NCBI GenBank assembly: GCA_025465145.1
Contig: JAODNS010000076.1
Location: forward strand, 1-22,803
Origin: Frankiales bacterium
Lineage (GTDB): Bacteria; Actinomycetota; Actinomycetes; Mycobacteriales; SCTD01
Direction of reading: 5' to 3'
Length of the DNA stretch: 22,803 bases
The position numbers and the translations under genes were made by a program. Positions 7,302-15,108 of this stretch are shown here, in pieces. Below the pieces are notes generated by a model. The model saw only the letters and a program-made list of their open reading frames with translations. It had not been told where the DNA came from and ran no database searches. Numbering within the stretch: position 1 is the first letter of the stretch; each line of letters opens with the position of its first letter.

Positions 7302-9220
7302 TGCGCCTCTACATCGCGCTCGCCCTCGGCGGGCTGCCCATCGGGGCCATGTACGCGCTGCAGGCGCTCGGCATCGTCATCGTCTACAAGACGTCGCGCG
7401 TCTTCAACTTCGCGACCGGCGCGATCGGGCTGGCCTGCGCGTACAACGCCAGCTCGCTCGTGGACCACGGCGTGCCGATCGTTCCGGCCATCGCGGTCGC
7501 CGTCGCGCTCGGCGTCCTCATCGGCATCCTCATGGAGCTGACGGTGCGGCCGGTGCGCGGCACCCTCACCCGCACCATCGTCACCCTCGGCTGGTTGCTC
7601 CTGCTGCAGGGCGTCGTCGGCGTCATCTACTCGTCGCAGGTCGGCACGAACGAGCCGGCGCGGCTGCTGCAGCCGGACCCGTTCATCTCGCTCGGCGTCC
7701 TGCAGTACAGCCAGGACCAGGCGGCCGTCATCGGCATCGCGATCGCGCTGTCGGTCGGGCTGGCGGTGTTCTTCCGCGTCACCGCCCTGGGCACGGCGAC
7801 GCGCGCGGTCTCCGAGGCACCGGATGCGGCCAAACTGCTCGGGATCCGCGTCGACCGCGTGAACCTCGTCGCCTGGGGCATCGGCGGCGGCATCTCCGGC
7901 CTGTCGGGTGTGCTCATCACGCCGCTGCTCAACAAGCTCGACACCACGACGCTGGTCATCTTCACCGTGCAGGCCCTGGCGGCGGCACTGGTGGGCCGGC
8001 TGTCCTCGCTGCCGCTCACCCTCGCCGGCGGCATCCTGCTCGGCGTCGTGCAGCCGGTGGTCTTCCGGTTCGTCAGCACAAGCTTCCCCAGCGTCCGCGG
8101 CACGGACGAGCTGACCGCGCTGGTGGTCGTCCTCGTGGCCCTGCTGCTGTTCCGCCGCGGCGGCCGGCGGGACGCGGTCAGCGGCGGGCTGGAGCCGGTC
8201 CCGATCCGGCCGCTGCCCACCGGCCGGGTCGCCATCGCGTCCACCGTCGGCGTGCTGCTGGCCGGCCTCGTCCTGCCGCTGGTCATGGACGACGTCGGCA
8301 ACACCAGCCGCAGCAACATCACCCAGACGGCCGTGTGGGGCATGGCGGTGCTGTCGCTGGTGCTGCTCGTCGGCGTCGTCGGGCAGGTGTCGGTCTGCCA
8401 GGCGGTCTTCATGGCCTGCGGCGCGTTCGGCACCGGCATCGCCATGCTGCACGGCGTCCCGTTCCTGCTGGCCATCTTCCTCGGCGCGCTGCTCGCTGCG
8501 GCCGTGGCCACGTTGGTCGGGCTGCCTGCCATCCGGCTCGAGCCGCTGGAGCTGGCCATCGCGACGCTGTCGCTCGCGTTCACCGCCGACCGATTCCTCT
8601 ACAGCTGGGTGCCGTTCGCCAGCCCGGACAGCAACCGGCCGGTCCCGCGTCCCGGCTTCGCCTCGCTCGACCCGGGCCACGCCGCCGCCGGCGAGCGCAA
8701 CTACGCGTGGCTCGTCGTCGGCCTGTTCCTGCTGACCGCCTTCGACGTGGCCAGCCTCCGGCGCGGCCGCACGGGTGCTGCGCTGACGGCACTGCGCTCG
8801 TCCGAGCCGGCCACCGCCGCGATGGGCTTCTCGGTCACCTCGGTGAAGCTGCGCGGGTTCGCCGCGTCGGGCTTCATCGCCGGACTGGCCGGGGGGCTGT
8901 ACGCCGGGCTGCTGCAGGGGGCGTCCGGTGCGCCGTTCGACTTCACCCGCTCGATCACCCTGCTCGCGTACGCCGTCATCGTCGGCGTCGCCAGCGTGCC
9001 CGGGGCCATCGTCGGCGGCTTCATCGTCACCCTGTCGACGCTGACCATCGGCGGCACGGCCGAGGTGGCGAGCGGGCGGTCCGCGAGCACGGTGACGCTG
9101 CTGACCGGCGCGCTGCTCATCGGCATCCTCGTGGTGGCGCAGGACGGGCTGTTCGGCCTGCTGTCCCGCGTGTTCCGGTTCCGACGGCCGCAGCGCGAGC
9201 CCGTGGCGGTGACCGCCTGA
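7301..9220 (+). CDS. Fused LivH-LivM branched-chain amino acid-type ABC permease
   Basis: A single 639-residue protein carrying both permease halves of a LivFGHM-type importer. Residues about 1-285 are LivH-like, with ALQALGIVIVYKTSRVFNFA matching the hallmark of the first helices. Residues about 310-630 are LivM-like, with GQVSVCQAVFMACGAFGTG and the cytoplasmic coupling region ALRSSEPATAAMGFSVTSVK followed by AGLAGGLYAG. The join (about 286-310) is a hydrophilic RRGGRRDAVSGG-type linker with no internal stop or obvious second start. ATG 7301 shares a base with the TGA of the second binding protein. With LivG and LivF it would form the membrane channel and the ATPase contact surface. Substrate class is inferred from the family only. 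Confidence 0.92.
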   Translation: MRLYIALALGGLPIGAMYALQALGIVIVYKTSRVFNFATGAIGLACAYNASSLVDHGVPIVPAIAVAVALGVLIGILMELTVRPVRGTLTRTIVTLGWLLLLQGVVGVIYSSQVGTNEPARLLQPDPFISLGVLQYSQDQAAVIGIAIALSVGLAVFFRVTALGTATRAVSEAPDAAKLLGIRVDRVNLVAWGIGGGISGLSGVLITPLLNKLDTTTLVIFTVQALAAALVGRLSSLPLTLAGGILLGVVQPVVFRFVSTSFPSVRGTDELTALVVVLVALLLFRRGGRRDAVSGGLEPVPIRPLPTGRVAIASTVGVLLAGLVLPLVMDDVGNTSRSNITQTAVWGMAVLSLVLLVGVVGQVSVCQAVFMACGAFGTGIAMLHGVPFLLAIFLGALLAAAVATLVGLPAIRLEPLELAIATLSLAFTADRFLYSWVPFASPDSNRPVPRPGFASLDPGHAAAGERNYAWLVVGLFLLTAFDVASLRRGRTGAALTALRSSEPATAAMGFSVTSVKLRGFAASGFIAGLAGGLYAGLLQGASGAPFDFTRSITLLAYAVIVGVASVPGAIVGGFIVTLSTLTIGGTAEVASGRSASTVTLLTGALLIGILVVAQDGLFGLLSRVFRFRRPQREPVAVTA

Positions 9221-9987
9221 TGGCCGCCCGCCTCGAGCTCCGCGACGTCGGCGTCCGCTTCGGAACGTTCGACGCCGTCGACGGCGTCTCGCTCAAGGTC
9301 CACGCCGGCGAGGTCGTCGGCCTCATCGGCCCCAACGGCGCCGGCAAGACGGTGACGTTCAACGTCGTCACCGGACTGCAGCCCGCGACGCGCGGCGCCG
9401 TTCTCCTCGACGGCGTCGACGTCACGCGGGCGCCCGCGCACGCCCGTACCGGGATGGGGCTGGCGCGCACCTTCCAAGTCGTCCAGCTGTTCGCCGGCAT
9501 GACCGTGCTGGAGAACCTCATGGTCGCCGCGCACCGCTTCACCAGCGCGGGCGTCGTCACCGACGCGCTGCGCCTGCCCGGCCGGCGCCGTGCGCTGGCC
9601 GCCGCCCGAGAGCGGGCGTCGGCGGTGCTCGCGTTCCTCGGCCTGCAGCACCTGTCCGACGTCGAGGTGTCCTCGCTGCCGGTCGGGCAGGCGCGGCTCG
9701 TCGAGCTCGCCCGCGCGCTGTGCCTGAAGCCGAAGGTGCTGCTGCTGGACGAGCCCGCGTCCGGCCTCGACCCGGCAGAGACCGCGGACTTCGTCGCGCT
9801 GCTCGCGGAGGTCCGTGCCACCCTCGGCTGCGCGATGCTGCTCGTCGAGCACGACATGGGAGTGGTCATGCCGCTGTGCGACCACCTGGTCGTCATGAAC
9901 TTCGGCCGCGTCCTCGCTTCCGGCCGCCCGGCGGACGTGCGGGACGACCCGGAGGTCAAGACCGCGTACCTGGGCACGCCGGCATGA
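9220..9987 (+). CDS. livG: LivG-type ABC transporter ATP-binding protein
   Basis: 255 residues, the usual length for LivG. Walker A is GPNGAGKT (residues 37-44). The signature region is LPVGQARLVELARAL, the divergent Pro-containing form usual in LivG. Walker B is LLLDEPASGLDP, with Asp177 and Glu178, and the switch region reads LLVEHDMGVVM. The ending TAYLGTPA is also typical. It energises uptake through the fused permease upstream. Its ATG shares the last base of the permease TGA, and its own TGA overlaps the next ATG as ATGA, so equal translation of the two ATPases is likely. Confidence 0.94.
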   Translation: MAARLELRDVGVRFGTFDAVDGVSLKVHAGEVVGLIGPNGAGKTVTFNVVTGLQPATRGAVLLDGVDVTRAPAHARTGMGLARTFQVVQLFAGMTVLENLMVAAHRFTSAGVVTDALRLPGRRRALAAARERASAVLAFLGLQHLSDVEVSSLPVGQARLVELARALCLKPKVLLLDEPASGLDPAETADFVALLAEVRATLGCAMLLVEHDMGVVMPLCDHLVVMNFGRVLASGRPADVRDDPEVKTAYLGTPA

Positions 9988-10901
9988 GCGCGCTGCTCGA
10001 GGTCGAGTCGCTGCGGGTGACCTACGGCGGCGTCGTCGCGGTCCGCGACGTCTCGCTGTCCGTGTCGCCGGGTGAGGTCGTCGCGGTGCTGGGCGCCAAC
10101 GGCGCGGGCAAGACCACGACGCTGCTCGCCGTCAGCGGCCTGGTGAAGGTACGCGGCGGCGACGTCCGGCTCGACGGCGAGAGCATCGTCGGCTCCGCGC
10201 CCGAGGCGATCGCGCGGCGCGGCGTCGCGCACGTCCCGGCCGGCCGCGGCATCTTCGGCGGGCTCACGGTGGCCGACAACCTGCGGATGGGCCTGTACGG
10301 GTCGGGCCGCATCAAGGCCGACGACGCGGAGGAGTCAGTCGAGCAGGTGCTCGAGGCGTTCCCGATCCTGCGCGAACGGCGCGACCAGCCGGCCGGAACG
10401 ATGTCGGGCGGACAGCAGCAGCAGCTCGCCATCGGCCGCGCGCTGGTGCAAAAGCCGCGGCTGCTGCTGCTCGACGAGATGTCGATGGGGCTCGCGCCGG
10501 CGATCGTGGCCGACCTGTTCGCGCTGGTCGGCCGGCTGCGCGAGTCCGGCATCGGCGTCGTCATGGTGGAGCAGTTCGTCGGCCAGGCGCTCAAGGTCGC
10601 CGACCGCGCAGTCGTACTCGAGCAGGGCACGGTCGTCGCCGACGGAGCGCCGGACGAGCTGTCGTCGGACGACATCGCGGCCGCCTACCTCGGCGGCGGC
10701 GAGGAGCCGGACGTGACGGTCCGGCCGGCGCCGGACTCCGCGCGCGAGGTGCTGCAGGTGCCGCTGGCCGGTGCCGCTGTACGCAGGCTCGAGCGGCTCG
10801 CCGCCGAGCAGGGGCGGCCGGTGCAGGAACTGCTCGCCGAGACGCTGACCGGCGCACTCGCAGGTGCCGGCACCTCCGACGGCGAAGAGAGGTCCTCGTG
10901 A
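9984..10901 (+). CDS. livF: LivF-type ABC transporter ATP-binding protein with C-terminal extension
   Basis: 305 residues. Residues 1-239 are a normal LivF ATPase: Walker A GANGAGKT (37-44), signature MSGGQQQQ from residue 140, Walker B LLLLDEMSMGLAP with Asp164/Glu165, and the standard end IAAAYLGG. About 66 residues follow that LivF proteins normally lack. After an acidic/Pro linker, residues about 254-292 read as a short strand (VLQVPL) followed by two amphipathic helices (AVRRLERLAAEQGRPVQELLAETL), a layout resembling a ribbon-helix-helix/CopG-type segment. The ATG at 9984 overlaps the LivG stop by four bases. The ATPase call is firm. The extension could be a dimerisation or regulatory add-on; a ribbon-helix-helix identity is only a resemblance. 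Confidence 0.93.
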   Translation: MSALLEVESLRVTYGGVVAVRDVSLSVSPGEVVAVLGANGAGKTTTLLAVSGLVKVRGGDVRLDGESIVGSAPEAIARRGVAHVPAGRGIFGGLTVADNLRMGLYGSGRIKADDAEESVEQVLEAFPILRERRDQPAGTMSGGQQQQLAIGRALVQKPRLLLLDEMSMGLAPAIVADLFALVGRLRESGIGVVMVEQFVGQALKVADRAVVLEQGTVVADGAPDELSSDDIAAAYLGGGEEPDVTVRPAPDSAREVLQVPLAGAAVRRLERLAAEQGRPVQELLAETLTGALAGAGTSDGEERSS

Positions 10902-12208
10902 AGCGCCTCGCCTACGCCGCCGTCGCGGCGTCCTTCGTGCCGCTGGTCGTCGGCCTCGTCGCGGTGCGCCCCGCGACGGCCGTGACGTCCGGGTACGAGC
11001 AGTACGCGCTCACCGCGCTCGCGTCCGGCGTCCGCACCGCCGGCGACGTCGGCGCGTCCGGCGGGCTGGTCACCCTCGACACCGGCTCGGCGTACGTGAA
11101 CGCCCGGCTCGACGCGGCGCCCTCGTCCGGCGTGCTCGCCGACCCGTACGAGCCCGGCACCCTCGCCCGCACGGTCGTCGGTCAGGTCAACGCTGGCGCC
11201 GGCGAGCAGGTGCTGGACGTGCCGGACGCCGAGGCGCAGTACCCCGGCGAGGGCAAGGGCGACTTCACCAGCGTCCCGCCGGTGAGCAACCCGCCGGTCA
11301 CCTCGGCCGGCGGCTCGGCCACCGCGAAGGCGACCGAGACGTCCGCCGAGGGCACCGCCACCGGCAGCGGTCTCGCCGTCGCCGGCGCCTTCGACTCGGG
11401 CACCTCGAGCTCCTCGGTGAAGCTGTCCGTCGACCCGGCCTCAGGCGTGGCGACGGCCGCCGCACGCACCGTCGTCAGCCGCGTCGTGGTCGGGCCGCTG
11501 GAGCTGCGCGACCTGGTCGCTGACGCCTCCATCACGACCAGCGGCGACACGCACACCCCGAAGGCCTCACTCACCGTGGGCGGCGCCAGCGTCGCCGGGC
11601 AGGCCGTGACGATCGACCAGGACGGCGTGCAGGCCGTCGGCACGCCGCTCGTCCCCGGCAGCACCGTGCAGGACGCGACGAAGCAGGCCAACACCGTGCT
11701 GACGCAGGCCGGCATCGCCGTCCACGCCGCCGAGGTCGTGCGCACCTCGAGCACCCGGTCCGCAGCCGCGGACACCGGCGGCGTCGTCATCTCCCTCATC
11801 ACGGCCGAGCTGCCCAACGGCCTCGCGCCCGGCAACCGGCTGGAGGTCGTCGTCGGCGGCGTCTCCCTCACCGAGACCGACGAGCCGCCGGTGCCCGTGC
11901 TCGCCCTGCCCGTGGACGTGCCGCCCGTGACGGCTCCCGTCGCCGAGGTGCCGCCGGTGACGACGACCACGGTCATCCCGGGAACGCCCGGGATCCCCGG
12001 CAGCGTCGACGAGCCGGTGACGGGCGCACCCGTCGTCGCTGCCCCGCAGAGCTCACCCGCCGCGTTCCTCGTCGGCGGCCGACGGCTGTCGGCAGCGGCC
12101 ACCCTGGCGGCATTCGCCGTCTGGCAGTTCCTCACCCTCGGCACGGCGACGCTGTACGCGGTCGTCGACCGGCGGCGCCGCGTCGCCGCCCGGCTGGCGG
12201 CGCTGTGA
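10898..12208 (+). CDS. Secreted, C-terminally membrane-anchored protein of unknown function
   Basis: 436 residues that I do not recognise as a named family. Residues 1-28 are a clear signal peptide with a likely cut after RPATA. The mature part is rich in Gly, Ala, Thr, Ser and Val with alternating beta-type stretches (for example VVSRVVVGPLELRDLV), suggesting one or two beta-sandwich domains. Residues about 325-375 are a Pro/Val/Thr stalk. A hydrophobic helix at about 400-421 and an RRRR-containing tail anchor it. There is no LPXTG motif, so sortase attachment is not indicated. The general plan resembles actinobacterial 'choice-of-anchor' surface proteins. GTG 10898 overlaps the livF stop by four bases with GAGAGG upstream, so it belongs to the transporter operon; a cell-surface accessory to uptake is a guess. 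Confidence 0.8.
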   Translation: MKRLAYAAVAASFVPLVVGLVAVRPATAVTSGYEQYALTALASGVRTAGDVGASGGLVTLDTGSAYVNARLDAAPSSGVLADPYEPGTLARTVVGQVNAGAGEQVLDVPDAEAQYPGEGKGDFTSVPPVSNPPVTSAGGSATAKATETSAEGTATGSGLAVAGAFDSGTSSSSVKLSVDPASGVATAAARTVVSRVVVGPLELRDLVADASITTSGDTHTPKASLTVGGASVAGQAVTIDQDGVQAVGTPLVPGSTVQDATKQANTVLTQAGIAVHAAEVVRTSSTRSAAADTGGVVISLITAELPNGLAPGNRLEVVVGGVSLTETDEPPVPVLALPVDVPPVTAPVAEVPPVTTTTVIPGTPGIPGSVDEPVTGAPVVAAPQSSPAAFLVGGRRLSAAATLAAFAVWQFLTLGTATLYAVVDRRRRVAARLAAL

Positions 12209-12462
12209 CCGAGGCCCTGCGCGCCCCGCTCGAGCCGGGACAGGTGCGCTGCGAGACGTGCGCGGCTCCGTACCGGCCGCGGCTCACCGCCGGCACCTGC
12301 CCCGTCTGCGACACCCCGGCACCGGACGGCGAGGCACCCGCTCGCGGCCTGTCCGCACGGTTCCGGGACCCGGACGACCGGGTGATCGCGATCGTCCTGC
12401 TCGCCACCGTGCTGAACCTCGCCCTGCTCGGGCTGCTCACCGCCCTCGTCGTCTCGCACTAG
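12205..12462 (+). CDS. Small zinc-ribbon membrane protein
   Basis: An 85-residue protein with two CxxC knuckles (Cys16/Cys19 and Cys32/Cys35, the second reading CPVC), forming a predicted zinc ribbon. A charged stretch follows, then one C-terminal transmembrane helix (about 59-84). The zinc ribbon probably faces the cytoplasm, as the preceding segment has Arg/Asp and there is no signal peptide. GTG 12205 overlaps the stop of the secreted protein by four bases, so these two membrane-anchored accessories are made together. No function is known to me; candidate roles are partner of the secreted protein or a transporter accessory. Confidence 0.8.
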   Translation: MTEALRAPLEPGQVRCETCAAPYRPRLTAGTCPVCDTPAPDGEAPARGLSARFRDPDDRVIAIVLLATVLNLALLGLLTALVVSH

Positions 12463-12469
12463 GAGTCCC

Positions 12470-13468
12470 GTGCGCATCGCTGACCTGCAGACCCCCGCGC
12501 TCCTCGTCGAGAAGGCAGCCCTCGAGCACAACCTGCGGACCATGGCCGAGGCGCTGCCCGGCGCACGGCTGCGCCCGCACGTCAAGGCGCACAAGACGAC
12601 GGGGCTGGCGAAGCTGCAGCGCGACGCGGGGCACTCCGGCTTCACCTGCGCCACCATCCTTGAAGTCGAGGGCATGGCCGCCGCCGGCCTCGGCGAGGAC
12701 CTGCTGCTGGCCAACGAGGTGCTCGACGCGCGCCGGCTCGGCGCGGTGGCCGCCAGCGGCGCGCGGGTGACGCTCGCCGTCGACAGCGACATCACGGTCG
12801 ACGCCGCGGTTGCCGGAGGTGTGCGCGAGGTGGTCGTCGACGTCAACGTCGGGCTCCCCCGCTGCGGCTGCGAGCCCGAGGACGCAGGGCGGCTGGCCGA
12901 CTACGCGCGCAGCAAGGGCCTCGATGTGCGCGGCGTCATGGGCTACGAGGGCCACGTCATGCCGGTCGAGGACCCGGCCGACAAGCTCCGGCAGACCGAG
13001 GAGTGCATGACCAAGCTGCTCAAGGCGTCCGCGGACGTCGGCGGCGACCTCGTCTCCGCCGGCGGCACGGGCAACTACGCCATCAACACCTGGGCCAACG
13101 AAATCCAGGCCGGGTCGTACCTGCTCATGGACACCGCCTACGGCGCACAGGGCATGCCGTTCCAGCAGGCGCTGACCGTGCTGGCGCGCGTCATCAGCAT
13201 CAACTCCGGCGGCTGGCGGGTCGCCGACCTCGGCCTGAAGTCGCTCGGCATGGACCACGGCAACCCGACGATCCCGGGTGCGGCGGTCTGGTTCTGCTCG
13301 GACGAGCACACGACGTTCTCCGAGGACGGCGCGTCGTTCGCCGTGGGCGACGTCGTCCGCGCGCTGCCCGCCCACGTTGACCCGACAGTCGCGATGCACG
13401 AGCGCCTGCACGTCGTGGACGGGGAGGACGTCGTCGAGACTTACGAGGTCGACCTCCGCGGCTGGTGA
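12470..13468 (+). CDS. D-threonine aldolase-like PLP enzyme (fold type III)
   Basis: 332 residues from GTG 12470, preceded by AGGAG at 12461-12465. It opens with the alanine-racemase-type barrel: LQTPALLVEKAALEHNL and RPHVKAHKT, with Lys39 as the probable PLP lysine. GTGNYAIN and ELQAGSYLLMD-like sequence (here EIQAGSYLLMD) are hallmarks of the D-threonine aldolase / D-serine dehydratase group. Near the end His302-Val-Asp304 forms an HxD metal pair. In characterised members HxD goes with D-threonine aldolase and HxC with eukaryotic D-serine dehydratase, so metal-dependent retro-aldol cleavage of a beta-hydroxy-D-amino acid is favoured. It is somewhat shorter than the usual 370-380 residues. 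The operon position suggests action on the imported compound or a product of the lyase at 4480. Confidence 0.88.
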   Translation: MRIADLQTPALLVEKAALEHNLRTMAEALPGARLRPHVKAHKTTGLAKLQRDAGHSGFTCATILEVEGMAAAGLGEDLLLANEVLDARRLGAVAASGARVTLAVDSDITVDAAVAGGVREVVVDVNVGLPRCGCEPEDAGRLADYARSKGLDVRGVMGYEGHVMPVEDPADKLRQTEECMTKLLKASADVGGDLVSAGGTGNYAINTWANEIQAGSYLLMDTAYGAQGMPFQQALTVLARVISINSGGWRVADLGLKSLGMDHGNPTIPGAAVWFCSDEHTTFSEDGASFAVGDVVRALPAHVDPTVAMHERLHVVDGEDVVETYEVDLRGW

Positions 13469-13755
13469 GCGCCCTGGAGCTGGACTTCTCCGGCGAGGTG
13501 GTGCTCTGGCGCGGCCCCTCGCCCTGGCACTTCGTCGCCGCGCCACCGGAGGCTGCCGCCGAGATCGAGGCGCTCGCCGCCGCCGTCACGTATGGCTGGG
13601 GCGCCATCCCGGTACAGGCGCGGATCGGCGCCACCACCTGGTCGACGTCGCTGTTCCCGAAGGACGGCACCTACCTCGTGCCGGTCAAGGCGCGGGTCCG
13701 CGCGGCCGAGGGCATCGAGCTCGGCGACGTCGTACGCGTACGACTGACGGTCTAG
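13465..13755 (+). CDS. DUF1905 domain protein
   Basis: 96 residues: one small beta-rich domain of the DUF1905 type. The opening is LDFSGEVVLWRGPSPWHFVA, the middle has the WSTSLFPKDGTYLVPVKARV stretch, and the end is the usual GDVVRVRLTV. Its function is not known; the domain also occurs fused to YdeI/OmpD-associated-like segments, absent here. GTG 13465 overlaps the aldolase TGA by four bases. It is the last gene of the operon, and its TAG shares a CTAG with the stop of the convergent gene. Confidence 0.85.
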   Translation: MSALELDFSGEVVLWRGPSPWHFVAAPPEAAAEIEALAAAVTYGWGAIPVQARIGATTWSTSLFPKDGTYLVPVKARVRAAEGIELGDVVRVRLTV

Positions 13756-15044
13756 CCCCCGAGCACGCGCTCCAGGTACGCGTTGCCGAACCGGCGCTCC
13801 GGGTCCACCCGGTTCCGCACCGCGACGAAGTCGTCGAACCGCGGGTAGCGCGTGCGCAGCACCGACGCGTCCAGCGTGTGCAGCTTGCCCCAGTGCGGCC
13901 GCCCCTCGACCTGCTGGAAGAGCCGCTCGACCGCGGTGAAGTAGCGGTCGTACGGCGTGCCCTTGTACATGTGCACGGCGACGTACGCGGACTCGCGGCC
14001 CGAGCCGGTGGACAGCGGCACGTCGTCCGGCGGCGCGACCCGCACCTCGACCGGGAAGGACACGGGCTCGCCGATCCGCTCCGGCAGCGTCCGCAGCTCG
14101 GCGAACACCGCCGGCAGCTCGGCGCGCGGGATGGCGTACTCCATCTCGCGGAAGCGCACCCGCCGCGAGGACACGAACACCTTCGGCGCGACGTCCCTGT
14201 ACGTGCGCGCGGTCAGCGCCGTCGACGCCGCGCGGTTGAGCTTCGGGATGATCGCCGGCATCCGGTTCCCGAGCCGGCAGGTGAGCTCGAACAGCCCGTT
14301 GGACAGCAACTCGTCGTCGACGAACGCCCGCGCCTTCGACAGCGGGGAGACCGGCTCGTCTGTCCGGTTGTTGCGCTTGGTCAAAGCCACCTCCGTGTGC
14401 GGGAACCAGTAGAACTCGAAGTGCTCGTTGTCCCGCACGAGGTCGAAGAAGCCGTCGAGCACCTCGTCCAGCGGCATCGGCCGCTCGTCGGCGACGAGGG
14501 TGAACGCCTTCTCCGCCTGGAACGTCACGGTGCTCAGAACGCCCAGCGCGCCGAGGCCGACGCGGGCCACGTCGAACAGCTCGGGCCGCTCGGTCCGGCT
14601 GCACTGCACGACCGACCCGTCGGCGAGCACGATCTCCAGCCCCGCGATCTGCGCGGCGAACCCGGCGCTGTCGCGGCCGGTGCCGTGCGTACCGGTGGAC
14701 ACCGCGCCCGAGACAGTCTGCGCGTCGACGTCCCCCATGTTCGTCAGGCCGAGCCCGTGCTCGTGCAGCAAAGCGTTGAGCCGGTGCAGCGTGAGCCCGG
14801 CCTCCACCGTCACGAGCCCCGTCCCGGCGTCGGCCGAGAGCAGCCGGTCGTAGCCGCTTAGGTCCAACAGGACGCCGTCGGTGAGCCCGATCGCGGTGAA
14901 CGAGTGCCCGGAGCCGATGGGCTTGACGGTCAGCCCGTCCGCCGCCGCCTGCTTCACCGCAGCGGCGATCTCGTCGACGGTGGTGGGCCGCAGGACCCGC
15001 GCCGGCTCCATCACCTGGTTGCCCGCCCAGTTGCTCCACGTCAT
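13752..15044 (-). CDS. FAD-linked aldonolactone oxidase (D-arabinono-1,4-lactone / L-gulonolactone oxidase family)
   Basis: A 430-residue vanillyl-alcohol-oxidase-type flavoenzyme. ATG 15044 is chosen because the protein then begins MTWSNWAGN, the family's usual opening; the frame stays open further upstream with no support. An FAD-binding domain occupies about 1-180, with PIGSGHSFTAI, where His47 is in the position that carries covalent FAD in family members, and GAVSTGTHGTGRDSAGFAAQ. The C-terminal ALO domain holds RPHWGKLH, the equivalent of the conserved HWAK motif, and ends RRFGNAYLERVLG. It oxidises sugar lactones or related polyols using oxygen or another acceptor; the real substrate is unknown. 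It is divergent from the MFS gene at 15119 and convergent with the main operon. Confidence 0.92.
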   Translation of the reverse strand: MTWSNWAGNQVMEPARVLRPTTVDEIAAAVKQAAADGLTVKPIGSGHSFTAIGLTDGVLLDLSGYDRLLSADAGTGLVTVEAGLTLHRLNALLHEHGLGLTNMGDVDAQTVSGAVSTGTHGTGRDSAGFAAQIAGLEIVLADGSVVQCSRTERPELFDVARVGLGALGVLSTVTFQAEKAFTLVADERPMPLDEVLDGFFDLVRDNEHFEFYWFPHTEVALTKRNNRTDEPVSPLSKARAFVDDELLSNGLFELTCRLGNRMPAIIPKLNRAASTALTARTYRDVAPKVFVSSRRVRFREMEYAIPRAELPAVFAELRTLPERIGEPVSFPVEVRVAPPDDVPLSTGSGRESAYVAVHMYKGTPYDRYFTAVERLFQQVEGRPHWGKLHTLDASVLRTRYPRFDDFVAVRNRVDPERRFGNAYLERVLGG

Positions 15045-15098
15045 GCCGGCATGGTCCCACCCGGGGCCCGTCGTCGCCGTTGGGGAATGCCTGCGGGG

Positions 15099-15108
15099 AA
15101 CCGCGGTT
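15099..15108. promoter_or_regulatory. Perfect 10-bp palindrome AACCGCGGTT in a divergent gap
   Basis: AACCGCGGTT lies eleven bases before the GTG of the MFS gene and within the 74-bp gap shared with the aldonolactone oxidase. Partial symmetry continues outward (GG at 15095-15096 with CC at 15111-15112). It could be an operator controlling either gene. No regulator gene is adjacent, and GC-rich DNA gives short palindromes by chance. Confidence 0.25.

Noticed and set aside
7043..8680. 545-codon minus-strand open frame under the permease gene
   Set aside because: Low-complexity Asp/Gln/Arg shadow of the LivH-LivM fusion; no domain recognisable.
11182..12846. 554-codon minus-strand open frame under the secreted protein gene
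   Set aside because: Ser/Thr/Pro-rich antisense shadow; the plus frame has a signal peptide, a stalk, an anchor and overlapping start and stop codons with neighbours.
13278..14861. 527-codon plus-strand open frame
   Set aside because: Covers parts of three real genes in the wrong frame; Arg/Val/Asp-rich shadow composition.
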